A stretch of DNA of 64,000 nt. Origin: Acidobacteriota bacterium. GTDB taxonomy: Bacteria > Acidobacteriota > Blastocatellia > Pyrinomonadales > Pyrinomonadaceae. The DNA lies in the NCBI GenBank assembly GCA_019639135.1, contig JAHBSL010000004.1, positions 62,001 through 126,000 of the forward strand, given 5' to 3'. A model generated the notes under the pieces. The model saw only the letters and a list, made by a program, of their open reading frames with translations. It searched no databases and was not told where the DNA came from. A program made the position numbers and the translations under genes. Within the stretch, counting starts at the first letter, position 1, and every line of letters starts with the position of its first letter. Below, in pieces: positions 7,443 to 16,149 of this stretch.

Positions 7443-9857
7443 ATGTTCGAACGCTACTCAGAACGTTCACGCAGGGTGATCTTCTTTGCCCGTTATGAAG
7501 CACTTCAATACGGGTCGCAGGTCATCGCCCCCGAGCATCTTTTGCTCGGCCTCATGCGTGAGGATAAAACCGTCGGTGCCCGCTTCTTTCCTTACCGAAG
7601 ATCGATCTCCGTGGACGCGATCCGCCGCGATGTAGAGGAGCGGATCTCCGTCCGCGAGCGGATCCCGCAATCTGCCGAACTTCACCTTTCGCCGGAGGCA
7701 AAAAAGGTGCTGTTCTGGGCCAGCGAAGAAAGCCGCCATTTGAAGAGCACGAAAATACGCCCCGAGCACCTGCTTGCCGGAATGCTCCGCGAGGAGAAGA
7801 CCGTGGCGGCAGAGATACTTTTCAAATACGGCGTGCGGGTCGAGGATGTCCGCGATGAGATCGTCCGACAAACCTCCAAGCCGATACCTGCACCGCCGGC
7901 CCCGGCTCAAGGGCAACCGGGTGAACAAAAGCAGGCCGGACTTGCCGAATACACGCGAAACCTGACCGCCGAAGCCGAGCAGGGCAAACTTGATCCGCTT
8001 GTCGGCCGCGGGCCTGAGACCGAGCGGCTGATCGAGATCCTTTGCCGCCGGACGAAGAACAATCCGGTGCTCATCGGCGAGTCGGGCGTCGGGAAAACGG
8101 CGATCATCGAGGGGCTTGCCCAGCGGATAATCGACCGAACCGTTCCGACCTTTCTCGAGAACAAAAAGATACTTTCACTCGATCTCTCGGCCCTTGTCGC
8201 CGGAACAAAATACCGCGGGCAGTTCGAAGAACGGCTCAAGAAAGTAATGGCCGAGGTTCGGCAGGAACCGGACGTCATCATCTTTATTGACGAGATACAT
8301 ACGCTCGTCGGAGCAGGCTCGGCCGAGGGAACGCTTGACGCCGCGAACATACTTAAACCGGCACTTTCCCGCGGCGAGATGCAGTGCATCGGCGCGACAA
8401 CTCCCGCAGAATACCGCAAATCGATCGAGCGCGACCGGGCTCTCGAAAGGCGGTTCCAGGCCGTTCAGGTCGATCCACCGAGCGAGGCCGAAGCGCTTGA
8501 GATCATTCGCGGCATCGTTGACCGCTACGAGGCGTTTCACCAGGTCCGCTACACGCGTTCGGCGATCGAGGCGGCGGTTTCGCAGTCGAACCGTTACATT
8601 ACCGACCGCTTCCTGCCGGACAAAGCCATCGACCTGCTTGATGAAGCGGGTTCGCGTGCCAAGCTACGCTATCAGCAGGAAAGCTCGGCCGAGCCTTCGT
8701 GGAAGGAGGCGGTCGAGAGCTGGAAGCGCGTAGCCGCCAATGAGGATCAGCTTATCTCCTATGAACTTCGCAACATCGAGCACTCGCTCGGCGCGGTCGA
8801 GGTGACAAAGGACGACGTTGACGACGCCATCGCCCGCTGGACGGGCATCCCGGTCGCGTCCATCCGCGAGGAAGAATCGAAGAAGCTGCTTGAGATCGAG
8901 GCCGAGCTGCACAAACGCGTCATCGCCCAGCGGCCCGCGATCTCAGCACTCGCGAGGGCGATCCGCCGTTCGCGTGCGGGCCTGAAGAACCCGAGCCGCC
9001 CGGTAGGTTCGTTCCTTTTCCTCGGGCCGACCGGCGTTGGAAAGACCGAGGTCGCCAAGAGCCTTGCCGAGTATCTTTTCGCTTCGGAGCGTTCGCTCAT
9101 CCGCTTTGATATGAGCGAGTTCATGGAGAAGCATTCGGTCTCGAAATTCATCGGCTCGCCTCCCGGATACATCGGCCACGAAGAGGGCGGACAACTGACG
9201 GAAAAGCTTCGACGCTCGCCTTACTCGGTGGTGCTCTTTGACGAGATCGAAAAGGCGCATCCGGACGTAGCCAACCTTTTGCTGCAGGTCTTTGAGGACG
9301 GAACGCTGACCGATGCCCAAGGAACGGTGGTCGATTGCCGCAATGCGATCTTTATAATGACCTCGAACATCGGTGCCCGTTCCATACAGAAACGCGGAAA
9401 TCTCGGCTTTCAGGCCGGTGCCGATGCCTCTCGCGAAAAACTTGAGGAACAGGTGATGAGCGAGGTAAAGCAGGCTTTTGCTCCCGAGTTCATCAACCGG
9501 CTCGATGAGATCATCATCTTCGACGAACTCTCCGACGCGGACCTCGAGCAGATAATCGATCTTGAGATCGACCGGCTTAATCACCGCCTTGCCGGCCGCG
9601 ATATGACGCTCCGGCTGACCGACGAAGCCCGCCGCTGGTTCATCGATAAGACCTGTGCCGACCGCAGTTACGGGGCAAGGCCGCTCAAGCGGGCGATCCA
9701 GCGATACGTCGAGGACGAGCTTTCGGAAGCCCTGATACAAGGTGATATCACAGAGATGAGCGACGTTGAGGTTGCGGTCAAAGATGGAGCCTTAAGCATC
9801 CGCGAGGTGCTGCCCGCCGGGCTTGAGGAGCAATTTCAGCGAGCCGGAAGGCCTTAG
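7443..9857 (+). CDS. clpC: ClpC-type AAA+ unfoldase (Clp ATPase)
   Basis: 804 residues, a normal ClpC length. Two Clp_N repeats occupy about residues 1-145. AAA module 1 has Walker A GESGVGKT (212-219) and Walker B FIDEIH; AAA module 2 has GPTGVGKT (528-535), VLFDEIEKAH and the sensor region TSNIGA. The linker between the modules is short, unlike the long M domain of ClpB. LGF shortly after TSNIGARSIQ sits where the ClpP-docking loop is in ClpC/ClpX. The protein should unfold substrates for ClpP in the cytoplasm. It is monocistronic, ending in a terminator at 9885-9925. Confidence 0.92.
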   Translation: MFERYSERSRRVIFFARYEALQYGSQVIAPEHLLLGLMREDKTVGARFFPYRRSISVDAIRRDVEERISVRERIPQSAELHLSPEAKKVLFWASEESRHLKSTKIRPEHLLAGMLREEKTVAAEILFKYGVRVEDVRDEIVRQTSKPIPAPPAPAQGQPGEQKQAGLAEYTRNLTAEAEQGKLDPLVGRGPETERLIEILCRRTKNNPVLIGESGVGKTAIIEGLAQRIIDRTVPTFLENKKILSLDLSALVAGTKYRGQFEERLKKVMAEVRQEPDVIIFIDEIHTLVGAGSAEGTLDAANILKPALSRGEMQCIGATTPAEYRKSIERDRALERRFQAVQVDPPSEAEALEIIRGIVDRYEAFHQVRYTRSAIEAAVSQSNRYITDRFLPDKAIDLLDEAGSRAKLRYQQESSAEPSWKEAVESWKRVAANEDQLISYELRNIEHSLGAVEVTKDDVDDAIARWTGIPVASIREEESKKLLEIEAELHKRVIAQRPAISALARAIRRSRAGLKNPSRPVGSFLFLGPTGVGKTEVAKSLAEYLFASERSLIRFDMSEFMEKHSVSKFIGSPPGYIGHEEGGQLTEKLRRSPYSVVLFDEIEKAHPDVANLLLQVFEDGTLTDAQGTVVDCRNAIFIMTSNIGARSIQKRGNLGFQAGADASREKLEEQVMSEVKQAFAPEFINRLDEIIIFDELSDADLEQIIDLEIDRLNHRLAGRDMTLRLTDEARRWFIDKTCADRSYGARPLKRAIQRYVEDELSEALIQGDITEMSDVEVAVKDGALSIREVLPAGLEEQFQRAGRP

Positions 9858-9884
9858 CACTTGCTTCCGCTAATAAACCGAATT

Positions 9885-9925
9885 GCCCAAGCTTTCGTAA
9901 AAGAAACGCTTGGGCTTTCGATTTT
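9885..9925 (+). terminator. Rho-independent terminator after clpC
   Basis: Inverted repeat GCCCAAGC (9885-9892) and GCTTGGGC (9908-9915), loop 15 bases, followed by TTTCGATTTT. It lies 28 bases after the clpC stop. Confidence 0.75.
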
Positions 9926-9946
9926 CTGTGCGTTTCCCTGTATAAT
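9917..9946 (+). promoter_or_regulatory. Candidate promoter for the bamA cluster
   Basis: A perfect TATAAT at 9941-9946 preceded by TG; the best -35, TTCGAT at 9917-9922, is weak. It lies just downstream of the clpC terminator and would give a leader of about 180 bases before bamA. The rest of 9947-10134 shows no other clear signal. Confidence 0.4.
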
Positions 9947-10134
9947 TCGGGGTTTTGCCGATGCTATGTAAGAAAGGCAACCTGACACTGCCCGGTCGAA
10001 TCAAACGACGCGTATTTTACCGTCATTGAAAAGCCGACAGTGTTTGGATATTCTAGCGAATTAAATTGTTAACACTGAGGTTTCTGCCGGCTCCCGGGCC
10101 TGCAAGATCGCTTTATTTAAGGAATTCCTATTTT

Positions 10135-13100
10135 ATGCAGAAAGTGAGCGTGTTCGGACTGGCTCTTTTTAGCCTGATAATCCTGGCTCTCCCGCTCAGA
10201 GCTGCCGCAGGCGATATCAAAGGCACTGAAGTGCCCGTCTCCGCCGCCGCAAACGAACAGCAGATCATCGAATCGGTAGATATCCAGGGAAACCGCCGTC
10301 TTCGCGATGAGGACCTTCTTTATTACATCCGCACCCGACCCGGTGATGTTTACGACCCTGCGGCTCTTGAACGCGATCTACGCGAACTGCTCTCGCTCAA
10401 TTTCTTTGACAAAACAGCAACCAAGGTTCTGACGACCGATGGCGTCCGCGGCGGTGTTAACGTGATCTTTGAGGTCCGCGAGTGGCCCATCATCCGCGAC
10501 CTGCAGTTTCGCGGGCTCAAGGCCGTTCAGGAATCGGACGTGCTGAAGGCATTTCGCGAGCAGCGTGCCGGCATTTCGAAGGAAGCCGTTTACGATCCCG
10601 TAAAGGCCCGCGGTGCGACCCGCATTCTTCGCGAACTGCTTGCCGCACGCGGCTACCCGAACGCGACAGTAAAGATCGAGGAAGAAGAGGTTTCGGCCAC
10701 TTCGATCGCCGTTACTTTCGACATCGATCAGGGACTGCGTTCGCGTATCATCGAGATCATCTTCGAGGGCAACGAAAAGTTCAAGGACAGCGAACTGCGT
10801 GGTGCGATGCAGTACGTGCAGAAGACAGGTCTTATCTCAAGATTTAAGGGACAGGATATTCTGGACATGCGAAAATTGCAGGCAGACCTGCAGTTGAATG
10901 TCCGGTCGTACATGTTTTCAAAGGGATACTTTCAGGCCCGCATCGGAGAACCGGTGGTCGAGGGACTCGGCGTAAAGAGAACAAGTATCATTCCATTCAT
11001 CGTCCTGCCGCTTCCGCTTATCTCGTCAAAGGACGATACGCTCAAGATAATCGTCCCGGTGACGGAAGGAAAGATCTTCCGCGTCGGCGAGCTAAAGGTG
11101 GAGGGCAACTCGATCTATTCCGAGGAGCAGATTCTCGGGGCGGTCGGGCTGAAGAAAGGCGAGATCGCCGACGGAAAACGTTTGCAAGACGCCGTTTACG
11201 AAGACCTGAAAAAGGTTTACGGCAACCAGGGTTTCGTTAACTACAATGCCGAATTCGAGCCGACCTTCCGCGACAATCCGGACAACCCGAACGAAGGCAT
11301 CGTCGATATCACCATTCTCATTGAGGAAGGAAAGCAATTCTCACTCCGGCGGCTCGAATTTACCGGAAACACCTTTACCCGCGACCGCGTGCTCCGCCGC
11401 GAATTTCTGCTGAACGAAGGCGACATCTATAACCAGCGGGCTCTTGAGATCTCGCTAGCACGCATCAACCAAACGCAGTACTTCGACCCGATCGATAAGG
11501 ATCAGGACGTAGAGACGAGGACGGACGAGGACCAGGGCGACGTTGACCTCATAGTAAAGGTCAAGGAAAAGGGCCGGCAGCAGATATCGTTCAACGGCGG
11601 CGTCTCGGGCATCGGCGGTTCGTTCTTCGGGCTCGAATACTCTACCAATAACCTCGCCGGTCGCGGTGAGATACTTTCATTCGCATTCGGTGCAGGCAAC
11701 CGCCAGCAGAGCTTCCAGCTTTCCTATCAGGAACCTTACTTCCGCGACCGCCCGATCTCGGTCGGCGTTTCGCTCTTTGCCTCGCGGACGAAATTCTTTG
11801 GCGAGGGAACGTTCCTGACACAGAACCAGAACGTACTCGAGGATCTCTTCAACCCTTTCGGGCAGGTCATAACCGACGAGAGCAATCTCTTTACGCAAAC
11901 GACCATCGGCGGAACGCTATTTGCGACGGCCCCGCTTTCCGAGCTCTTTTTCAAGAAGCGTCCATTCTCGACATTCTCGCGGCTCGGGCTTTCGTATTCG
12001 CTGACGAGCACCTCGATCGCCGACCCGCCTGTCAATGAATCGGCGGACCCGGCTGCCCGCATCCCGATCATTTTCCGGCAGCCCGGCATCATCACCAGCC
12101 GCGTTACCGGTTCTTTTGTTTACGACACGCGGCAGCCTGCGGCGAACGGCATCGACACCAACAGCGGTACACAGCTTTCGCTCGCGCTGGCTTTTGCCGG
12201 ACTCGGCGGCGACGTTCGCACCTATCAGCCGAACATCAGCTATTCGCAGTTCATTCCGGTTCGCCGCAAGCGGAGCCGCTCGCCCGAGGTTTTCGCCTTC
12301 CGCATTCTGGCCGGAACGGTCGGAAGCTGGGCAACGAGCAAGACGGTCCGCGAAGCGAACTCGATCTCGTTCATAGGCGGTGTGCCGATCTTCGAGCGGT
12401 ACTTCCTTGGCAGCGAGAACGACGTTCGCGGCTATAACTCGCGGGCCATCGGGCCGATCGCACCGTTCGATACATATGTGACGACGCGGAATGTGGTAGT
12501 CGCGACCAACGCCTTTGGTACGCCGACGCCGATCACGGGCTTCCCGACCAATTCGCCGATCCCGGGACAGATCGCCGCCATTGGCCAATTGACCGGACCG
12601 GACGGAGCGAACCCGGCACTCTTTAGCCGTAACTTCCGCTTTATCGGCGGAGATACTCAGTTGCTCGGTAACTTCGAGTACCGCATCCCGATCTTCGGAC
12701 CGGCAACGCTCGCGGCATTTGCCGATATCGGAACCGTATTTAACTTGCGAAATACAGGAACGCAGCGGATCAACAGCGAATTTCTTAACGACGATGTTTT
12801 CCTCGGTGCGGGCCGCGTCACGGCCCTCGGGCTGATCAATACGCCGGTGCTCGAGAGCAGCTTTGGCAGTATTCTCTATTATCGCGGCCGGGTGATGACT
12901 AAAACGGATTTCGTCAACGAATTCTGCCGCGGCAACCGCTTCGGCTGTCCGACGGTTCTCTCGCCCGAAGTGCAGCAGTTCTATCTCCGCGGCGAGGCTC
13001 AGCAGAACTCGCTCCTCCGTGTGAACGATGCGGCATTCAATAAGATCGGCGACTTCAAAGCATCGGTCGGGCTTGAGCTACGGGTGCAGGTGCCGGTCGT

Positions 13101-13230
13101 CAACGTTCCCTTCCGGTTGATCTATTACTACAACCCGAACGGCAAGTTCGGCTTTACTCAGGAACTGCCGGGCATTTTCCTACCGGGACAGCGGAGCGGT
13201 TTCAGGTTCACGGTCGGCCGGACGTTCTAA
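10135..13230 (+). CDS. bamA: Outer-membrane assembly factor BamA (Omp85)
   Basis: 1031 residues from the ATG at 10135; a TAAGGA at 10118-10123 and a clear signal peptide (residues 1-25) support this over a TTG at 10066. Several POTRA domains follow to about residue 450, recognisable by repeats such as IESVDIQGNRRLRDEDLLYYI, IIEIIFEGNEKF and FRVGELKVEGNSIY. The C-terminal half is a beta-barrel with the conserved loop motif VRGY (764-767) and ends in a terminal Phe. It inserts beta-barrel proteins into the outer membrane. At over 1000 residues it is longer than proteobacterial BamA (about 800), mostly through barrel loops. It heads an envelope gene cluster with skp, fabZ and lpxA. Confidence 0.93.
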   Translation: MQKVSVFGLALFSLIILALPLRAAAGDIKGTEVPVSAAANEQQIIESVDIQGNRRLRDEDLLYYIRTRPGDVYDPAALERDLRELLSLNFFDKTATKVLTTDGVRGGVNVIFEVREWPIIRDLQFRGLKAVQESDVLKAFREQRAGISKEAVYDPVKARGATRILRELLAARGYPNATVKIEEEEVSATSIAVTFDIDQGLRSRIIEIIFEGNEKFKDSELRGAMQYVQKTGLISRFKGQDILDMRKLQADLQLNVRSYMFSKGYFQARIGEPVVEGLGVKRTSIIPFIVLPLPLISSKDDTLKIIVPVTEGKIFRVGELKVEGNSIYSEEQILGAVGLKKGEIADGKRLQDAVYEDLKKVYGNQGFVNYNAEFEPTFRDNPDNPNEGIVDITILIEEGKQFSLRRLEFTGNTFTRDRVLRREFLLNEGDIYNQRALEISLARINQTQYFDPIDKDQDVETRTDEDQGDVDLIVKVKEKGRQQISFNGGVSGIGGSFFGLEYSTNNLAGRGEILSFAFGAGNRQQSFQLSYQEPYFRDRPISVGVSLFASRTKFFGEGTFLTQNQNVLEDLFNPFGQVITDESNLFTQTTIGGTLFATAPLSELFFKKRPFSTFSRLGLSYSLTSTSIADPPVNESADPAARIPIIFRQPGIITSRVTGSFVYDTRQPAANGIDTNSGTQLSLALAFAGLGGDVRTYQPNISYSQFIPVRRKRSRSPEVFAFRILAGTVGSWATSKTVREANSISFIGGVPIFERYFLGSENDVRGYNSRAIGPIAPFDTYVTTRNVVVATNAFGTPTPITGFPTNSPIPGQIAAIGQLTGPDGANPALFSRNFRFIGGDTQLLGNFEYRIPIFGPATLAAFADIGTVFNLRNTGTQRINSEFLNDDVFLGAGRVTALGLINTPVLESSFGSILYYRGRVMTKTDFVNEFCRGNRFGCPTVLSPEVQQFYLRGEAQQNSLLRVNDAAFNKIGDFKASVGLELRVQVPVVNVPFRLIYYYNPNGKFGFTQELPGIFLPGQRSGFRFTVGRTF

Positions 13231-13237
13231 ACCGGCG

Positions 13238-13266
13238 GCGAGGCGGCCGATTTCGCGAGGCGGCCG
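13238..13266. repeat. 12-base tandem repeat between bamA and skp
   Basis: GCGAGGCGGCCG occurs at 13238-13249 and again at 13255-13266, five bases apart; each copy contains the palindrome CGGCCG. It lies just upstream of the candidate skp promoter and could be an operator or a chance GC-rich repeat. Confidence 0.4.
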
Positions 13267-13270
13267 TTGT

Positions 13271-13300
13271 TTGACTTAACATTCGCGGATAAAATAATAT
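13271..13300 (+). promoter_or_regulatory. Candidate promoter for skp
   Basis: TTGACT (13271-13276) and TAATAT (13295-13300), spacing 18, in an otherwise gene-free 188-base gap. It would give skp its own transcript with a leader near 110 bases. Confidence 0.5.
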
Positions 13301-13418
13301 CGTAGTTCTTTTGCCTGCAAGCGATCACGTTAGCAACGCATCGGGCCTGTTTCGTTTCTAAGCAATAATACGGAGAGCAGGACGACTTCCGGGCAGTAAA
13401 TAGGAGTTAGTTTAAGCA

Positions 13419-14018
13419 ATGAAAAAAGTACTATTTTTAGCAGTGACGTTGGTTTTTGCGGGTGTTTTCGCCGCCCCGGCCCTCGCACAGGGCAACACGG
13501 CGGCAGCGGCAGGGGCCAAGATGGGCTGGATCGACACCCGGTTCTTCGGCGATGAGAAAGAAGGCATTAAACGGCTGACGGCCGCCTACACGGCGCTTGA
13601 AAGAGAAGCACAACCGAAAGAACAGGAGCTTGTAGGCATTCAGAACCGCCTCCAGGCGATCGCGACCGAGATCGAGAATATTCGCCGGGCCGCGGCCGCA
13701 CCGAACGCTCCTCCGTTCAACGCCAAGACCATTACCGACAAGCAGGACGAAGCCGCTCGGCTCCAGCGGGAAGGCGAATTCAAGAAGAAAGAATTCGACG
13801 CCTTTATCGAAAAGCGGTCGAACGAGCTTCTCGGCCCGATCAACCAGGACATCGTCCGCCAGATCAGCGAATTTGCAAAGCAGAAGGGCTACGCGGTCGT
13901 CTTTGATATCTCGAAGATGGCAGAGGCCGGTGCTATCCTTCACCTCGACCCGACGGCCGACATCACGAAGGAATTCATCACCTTCTACAACGCACGCCCG
14001 GCAACGGCACAGCGGTAG
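13419..14018 (+). CDS. OmpH/Skp-family periplasmic chaperone
   Basis: 199 residues. Signal peptide ends near ALAQG (residue 24). A strand-forming start (AKMGWIDTRFF) is followed by a long charged helical region (about 50-150, rich in E, K, Q, R) forming the coiled-coil tentacle, then FAKQKGYAVVFDISK near the end, as in OmpH/Skp. Skp holds unfolded outer-membrane proteins in the periplasm and hands them to BamA, encoded just upstream. The start is the ATG after a GGAG-containing region (AATAGGAGT). Confidence 0.85.
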   Translation: MKKVLFLAVTLVFAGVFAAPALAQGNTAAAAGAKMGWIDTRFFGDEKEGIKRLTAAYTALEREAQPKEQELVGIQNRLQAIATEIENIRRAAAAPNAPPFNAKTITDKQDEAARLQREGEFKKKEFDAFIEKRSNELLGPINQDIVRQISEFAKQKGYAVVFDISKMAEAGAILHLDPTADITKEFITFYNARPATAQR

Positions 14019-14057
14019 GCCGGCTAGGGCTTTTACCCTGAAAACTTTAACAGCAGG

Positions 14058-14097
14058 CGGCCGGCGGGAACTTGCTCCTGTCGGCCGTTGGCTTTTA
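14058..14097 (+). terminator. Possible attenuator or terminator between skp and fabZ
   Basis: CGGCCG at 14058-14063 pairs with CGGCCG at 14082-14087, followed by TTGGCTTTTA. The stem is short and the T run only four bases, so partial termination is the most that can be claimed. Confidence 0.35.
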
Positions 14098-14117
14098 TCA
14101 TTACGAGAGCTTTCCCC

Positions 14118-14567
14118 ATGGCCATTTACGATTCGATAGCTATTCAGGAGATACTTCCGCACCGCTATCCCTTTCTGCTCGTTGACAGGATCATCGAGCT
14201 TGAGCCCCGCGTCAGGATAGTCGGCATCAAGCAAGTTACGGCAAATGAGCAGTTCTTTCAGGGCCACTTTCCGGGCGCTCCGGTGATGCCTGGCGTTTTG
14301 CAGATAGAGGCCCTTGCGCAGGTCGGTGCGATACTCGCCCTTCGCGAGTTCGACGACCGCGACGAGAAGATCCCGTATTTCAGCGGCATCGAAAATGCGA
14401 AGTTTCGCCGCCCGGTAGTGCCGGGCGATACGCTCCGGCTTGAGGTAACGGCCCTACGGACCGGCTCGCGGATACAAAAAATGCACGGCGTAGCGACCGT
14501 TGACGGGCATGTGGCAACAGAAGCGGTCATAACCAGCGTAATAGCCCCGCGAACGCCAAAGGAGTAA
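14118..14567 (+). CDS. fabZ: 3-hydroxyacyl-ACP dehydratase FabZ
   Basis: 149 residues from the ATG at 14118; an earlier in-frame ATG at 14088 gives a non-conserved extension. Hot-dog fold with HRYPFLLVD at the start, catalytic His50 in QGHFPGAPVMPG and Glu64 in PGVLQIEALAQ, all canonical FabZ positions. It dehydrates beta-hydroxyacyl-ACP in fatty acid elongation and in diderms competes with LpxA for hydroxyacyl-ACP, hence the usual linkage to lpxA. Here a 95-residue membrane protein gene sits between the two. Confidence 0.95.
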   Translation: MAIYDSIAIQEILPHRYPFLLVDRIIELEPRVRIVGIKQVTANEQFFQGHFPGAPVMPGVLQIEALAQVGAILALREFDDRDEKIPYFSGIENAKFRRPVVPGDTLRLEVTALRTGSRIQKMHGVATVDGHVATEAVITSVIAPRTPKE

Positions 14568-14569
14568 TC

Positions 14570-14857
14570 ATGGAACCGATAAGAGTAGAAGGGTTCGAAG
14601 CTGTCTTGCTTTTTGGGGCGATCACCGGAGCCGTTGGCTTTGTATTGGGTCTGATTCCTCTCGGCTTTGGCTATTTCAGAGGACGCACAAAGATCGGAGT
14701 GCTTGGTATAATTGCATCAACGCTTGGCGGAGTTGTTGCCGGGCTATTTCTTTCGGTTCCGGCGGTCGTCATCTTTATGTGGCTCATCATCCGTAAAGAT
14801 AAGAGCCGGGCCGCAGAGACGGACGAACCCGGCCCCGACAATCCGACCGGCCTATGA
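14570..14857 (+). CDS. Small membrane protein between fabZ and lpxA
   Basis: 95 residues, unrecognised. Two or three membrane segments are visible, at about residues 11-33 and 43-72 (GVLGIIASTLGG then LSVPAVVIFMWLII), followed by a polar acidic tail. It starts three bases after the fabZ stop and its TGA overlaps the lpxA ATG by four bases (ATGA), so it is translationally linked to lipid A synthesis. No known Lpx protein matches. It may be a lineage-specific partner of the cluster. Confidence 0.7.
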   Translation: MEPIRVEGFEAVLLFGAITGAVGFVLGLIPLGFGYFRGRTKIGVLGIIASTLGGVVAGLFLSVPAVVIFMWLIIRKDKSRAAETDEPGPDNPTGL

Positions 14858-15630
14858 CATTCATCCATCAAACGGCGATAGTCGCCCCCGAGGCACGGCT
14901 CGGAGCGGATTGCTACATCGGGCCTTTCTGCATGGTCGGCGCGGAGGTGAGCCTCGGCGAGGGCGTCCGGCTTGATTCACACGTTGTCGTCGGCGGACGA
15001 ACGTCGATCGGCCGCGGAACCCATATCTTCCCTTTCGCCTCGATCGGGCTCGCCCCGCAGGACCTGAAATACGGCGGCGAAGAAACGGCCACCGAGATCG
15101 GCGAGGAGAACCAGATTCGCGAGTTCGTCACCATCCACCGCGGAACGGCCGGCGGCGGCGGCGTAACAAGGATCGGGGATCGCAACCTGCTGATGGCGCA
15201 GGCCCACGTCGCGCATGACTGCCAAATCGGTAGTGACGTGATAATGGCAAACGCGGCCACGCTCGCCGGCCACGTTGAGATAGCCGACCGTGCGAACGTC
15301 GGGGCATATTCGGGTGTGCATCAGTTCTGCCGGGTCGGCCGCGAGGCATTTGTTGGTGGGTATTCGGTGGTGGTCAAGGACGCACCGCCCTTCGCCATAA
15401 TCCAGGGCAACCATGCGAAATGCTACGGCCTCAATCGCGTCGGTATGCGACGCCGCGGTTACGCGAAAGAGGTCATCGAAAACCTGAACCACGCATATCG
15501 GCTGCTGCTTTCCTCTAAGCTCAACACAACGCAAGCGCTCGAACGCATCCGCGAAGAGATCAGCGGCTGCGAAGAAGTGGACCTCCTGGTCGAATTTATC
15601 GAATCATCAAAACGCGGGGTTGTGCTTTAA
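14854..15630 (+). CDS. lpxA: UDP-N-acetylglucosamine acyltransferase LpxA
   Basis: 258 residues, typical LpxA length. The left-handed beta-helix hexapeptide repeats fill residues 1-190 (for example LGADCYIG, IGRGTHIFP). The active-site segment AQAHVAHDC holds H118 and H121; H121 matches the catalytic base. A helical C-terminal region follows. The enzyme transfers a 3-hydroxyacyl chain from ACP to UDP-GlcNAc, the first step of lipid A synthesis in the cytoplasm. lpxD and lpxB are not nearby. Start overlaps the preceding gene by ATGA. Confidence 0.95.
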   Translation: MTFIHQTAIVAPEARLGADCYIGPFCMVGAEVSLGEGVRLDSHVVVGGRTSIGRGTHIFPFASIGLAPQDLKYGGEETATEIGEENQIREFVTIHRGTAGGGGVTRIGDRNLLMAQAHVAHDCQIGSDVIMANAATLAGHVEIADRANVGAYSGVHQFCRVGREAFVGGYSVVVKDAPPFAIIQGNHAKCYGLNRVGMRRRGYAKEVIENLNHAYRLLLSSKLNTTQALERIREEISGCEEVDLLVEFIESSKRGVVL

Positions 15631-15678
15631 TTGTTTTTTGCCTGTCGGGCAGTCGATCGCTGGGGCAGGACAATCGGC

Positions 15679-15939
15679 CTATCGATAAGCGTCACCGCGA
15701 TGTCGGACGGAAATTACCTCGATGGTCAACACCTCGTCCTCGATCGAATAAATCACGCGATAGTCGCCGACACGAATCCGCCAAAGATTCTTTGTTCCGG
15801 TAAGCTTCTTGCAGCCGTCGGGCCGAGGGTTGGTTACCAAGGATTCTATTCGCGGAACGATCCTTCGAACAACCCTAGCAGGCAGCGATTCAAGTTCTTT
15901 GCGTGCAGATCTCGCGAATACGAGCGCATATTCACGCAT
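15679..15939 (-). CDS. RelE/ParE-family toxin
   Basis: 86 residues. The pattern of RelE/ParE toxins is clear: YALVFARSARKELESLP at the start, then KKLTGTKNLWRIRVGDYRVIYSI and a C-terminal VISVRHRGDAY. RelE toxins cleave mRNA in the ribosome; the R-x-G-D-Y-R-V-I-Y and final R-H-R segments carry the usual basic residues. Its start overlaps the upstream antitoxin-type gene by eight bases. The pair is the last part of a minus-strand run starting with a DAACS symporter and converges on lpxA. Confidence 0.85.
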   Translation of the reverse strand: MREYALVFARSARKELESLPARVVRRIVPRIESLVTNPRPDGCKKLTGTKNLWRIRVGDYRVIYSIEDEVLTIEVISVRHRGDAYR

Positions 15940-16123
15940 CGAGTTTCCCTTTCGTGGAGAGGATCGCCTTCACTTCGCTTAGAGACTCTCGTGGTTCGTC
16001 CTTACGCTTCTCTGCAACGAGAAAATCGTAAAAATCCTCCCAAAGGTCTCCATATTTCTTTAGGTCGATCTGTACGGCAATTCGTTTGCCCTTTTCGTCA
16101 AGAACGTAGTTGATTCCGCTCAT
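15932..16123 (-). CDS. Antitoxin of a RelBE-like pair
   Basis: 63 residues. It starts with NYVLDEKGKRIAVQIDLKKYGDLWEDFYDF, similar to short antitoxins of the type that pair with RelE/ParE toxins and begin with a beta-strand 'YVTDEKG' element. It overlaps the toxin start by eight bases, the usual layout of antitoxin before toxin. The C-terminal part (about residues 35-63) is charged and probably wraps the toxin. It begins 26 bases after the GlcD-like gene, so it may be transcribed with it as well as from its own promoter. Confidence 0.75.
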   Translation of the reverse strand: MSGINYVLDEKGKRIAVQIDLKKYGDLWEDFYDFLVAEKRKDEPRESLSEVKAILSTKGKLDA

Positions 16124-16149
16124 AGGCTGATTCTAACACCGCTGCTCAT

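Noticed and set aside
10066..10134. TTG start for bamA adding 23 residues
   Set aside because: It places a non-signal stretch before a perfect signal peptide and lacks a ribosome site.
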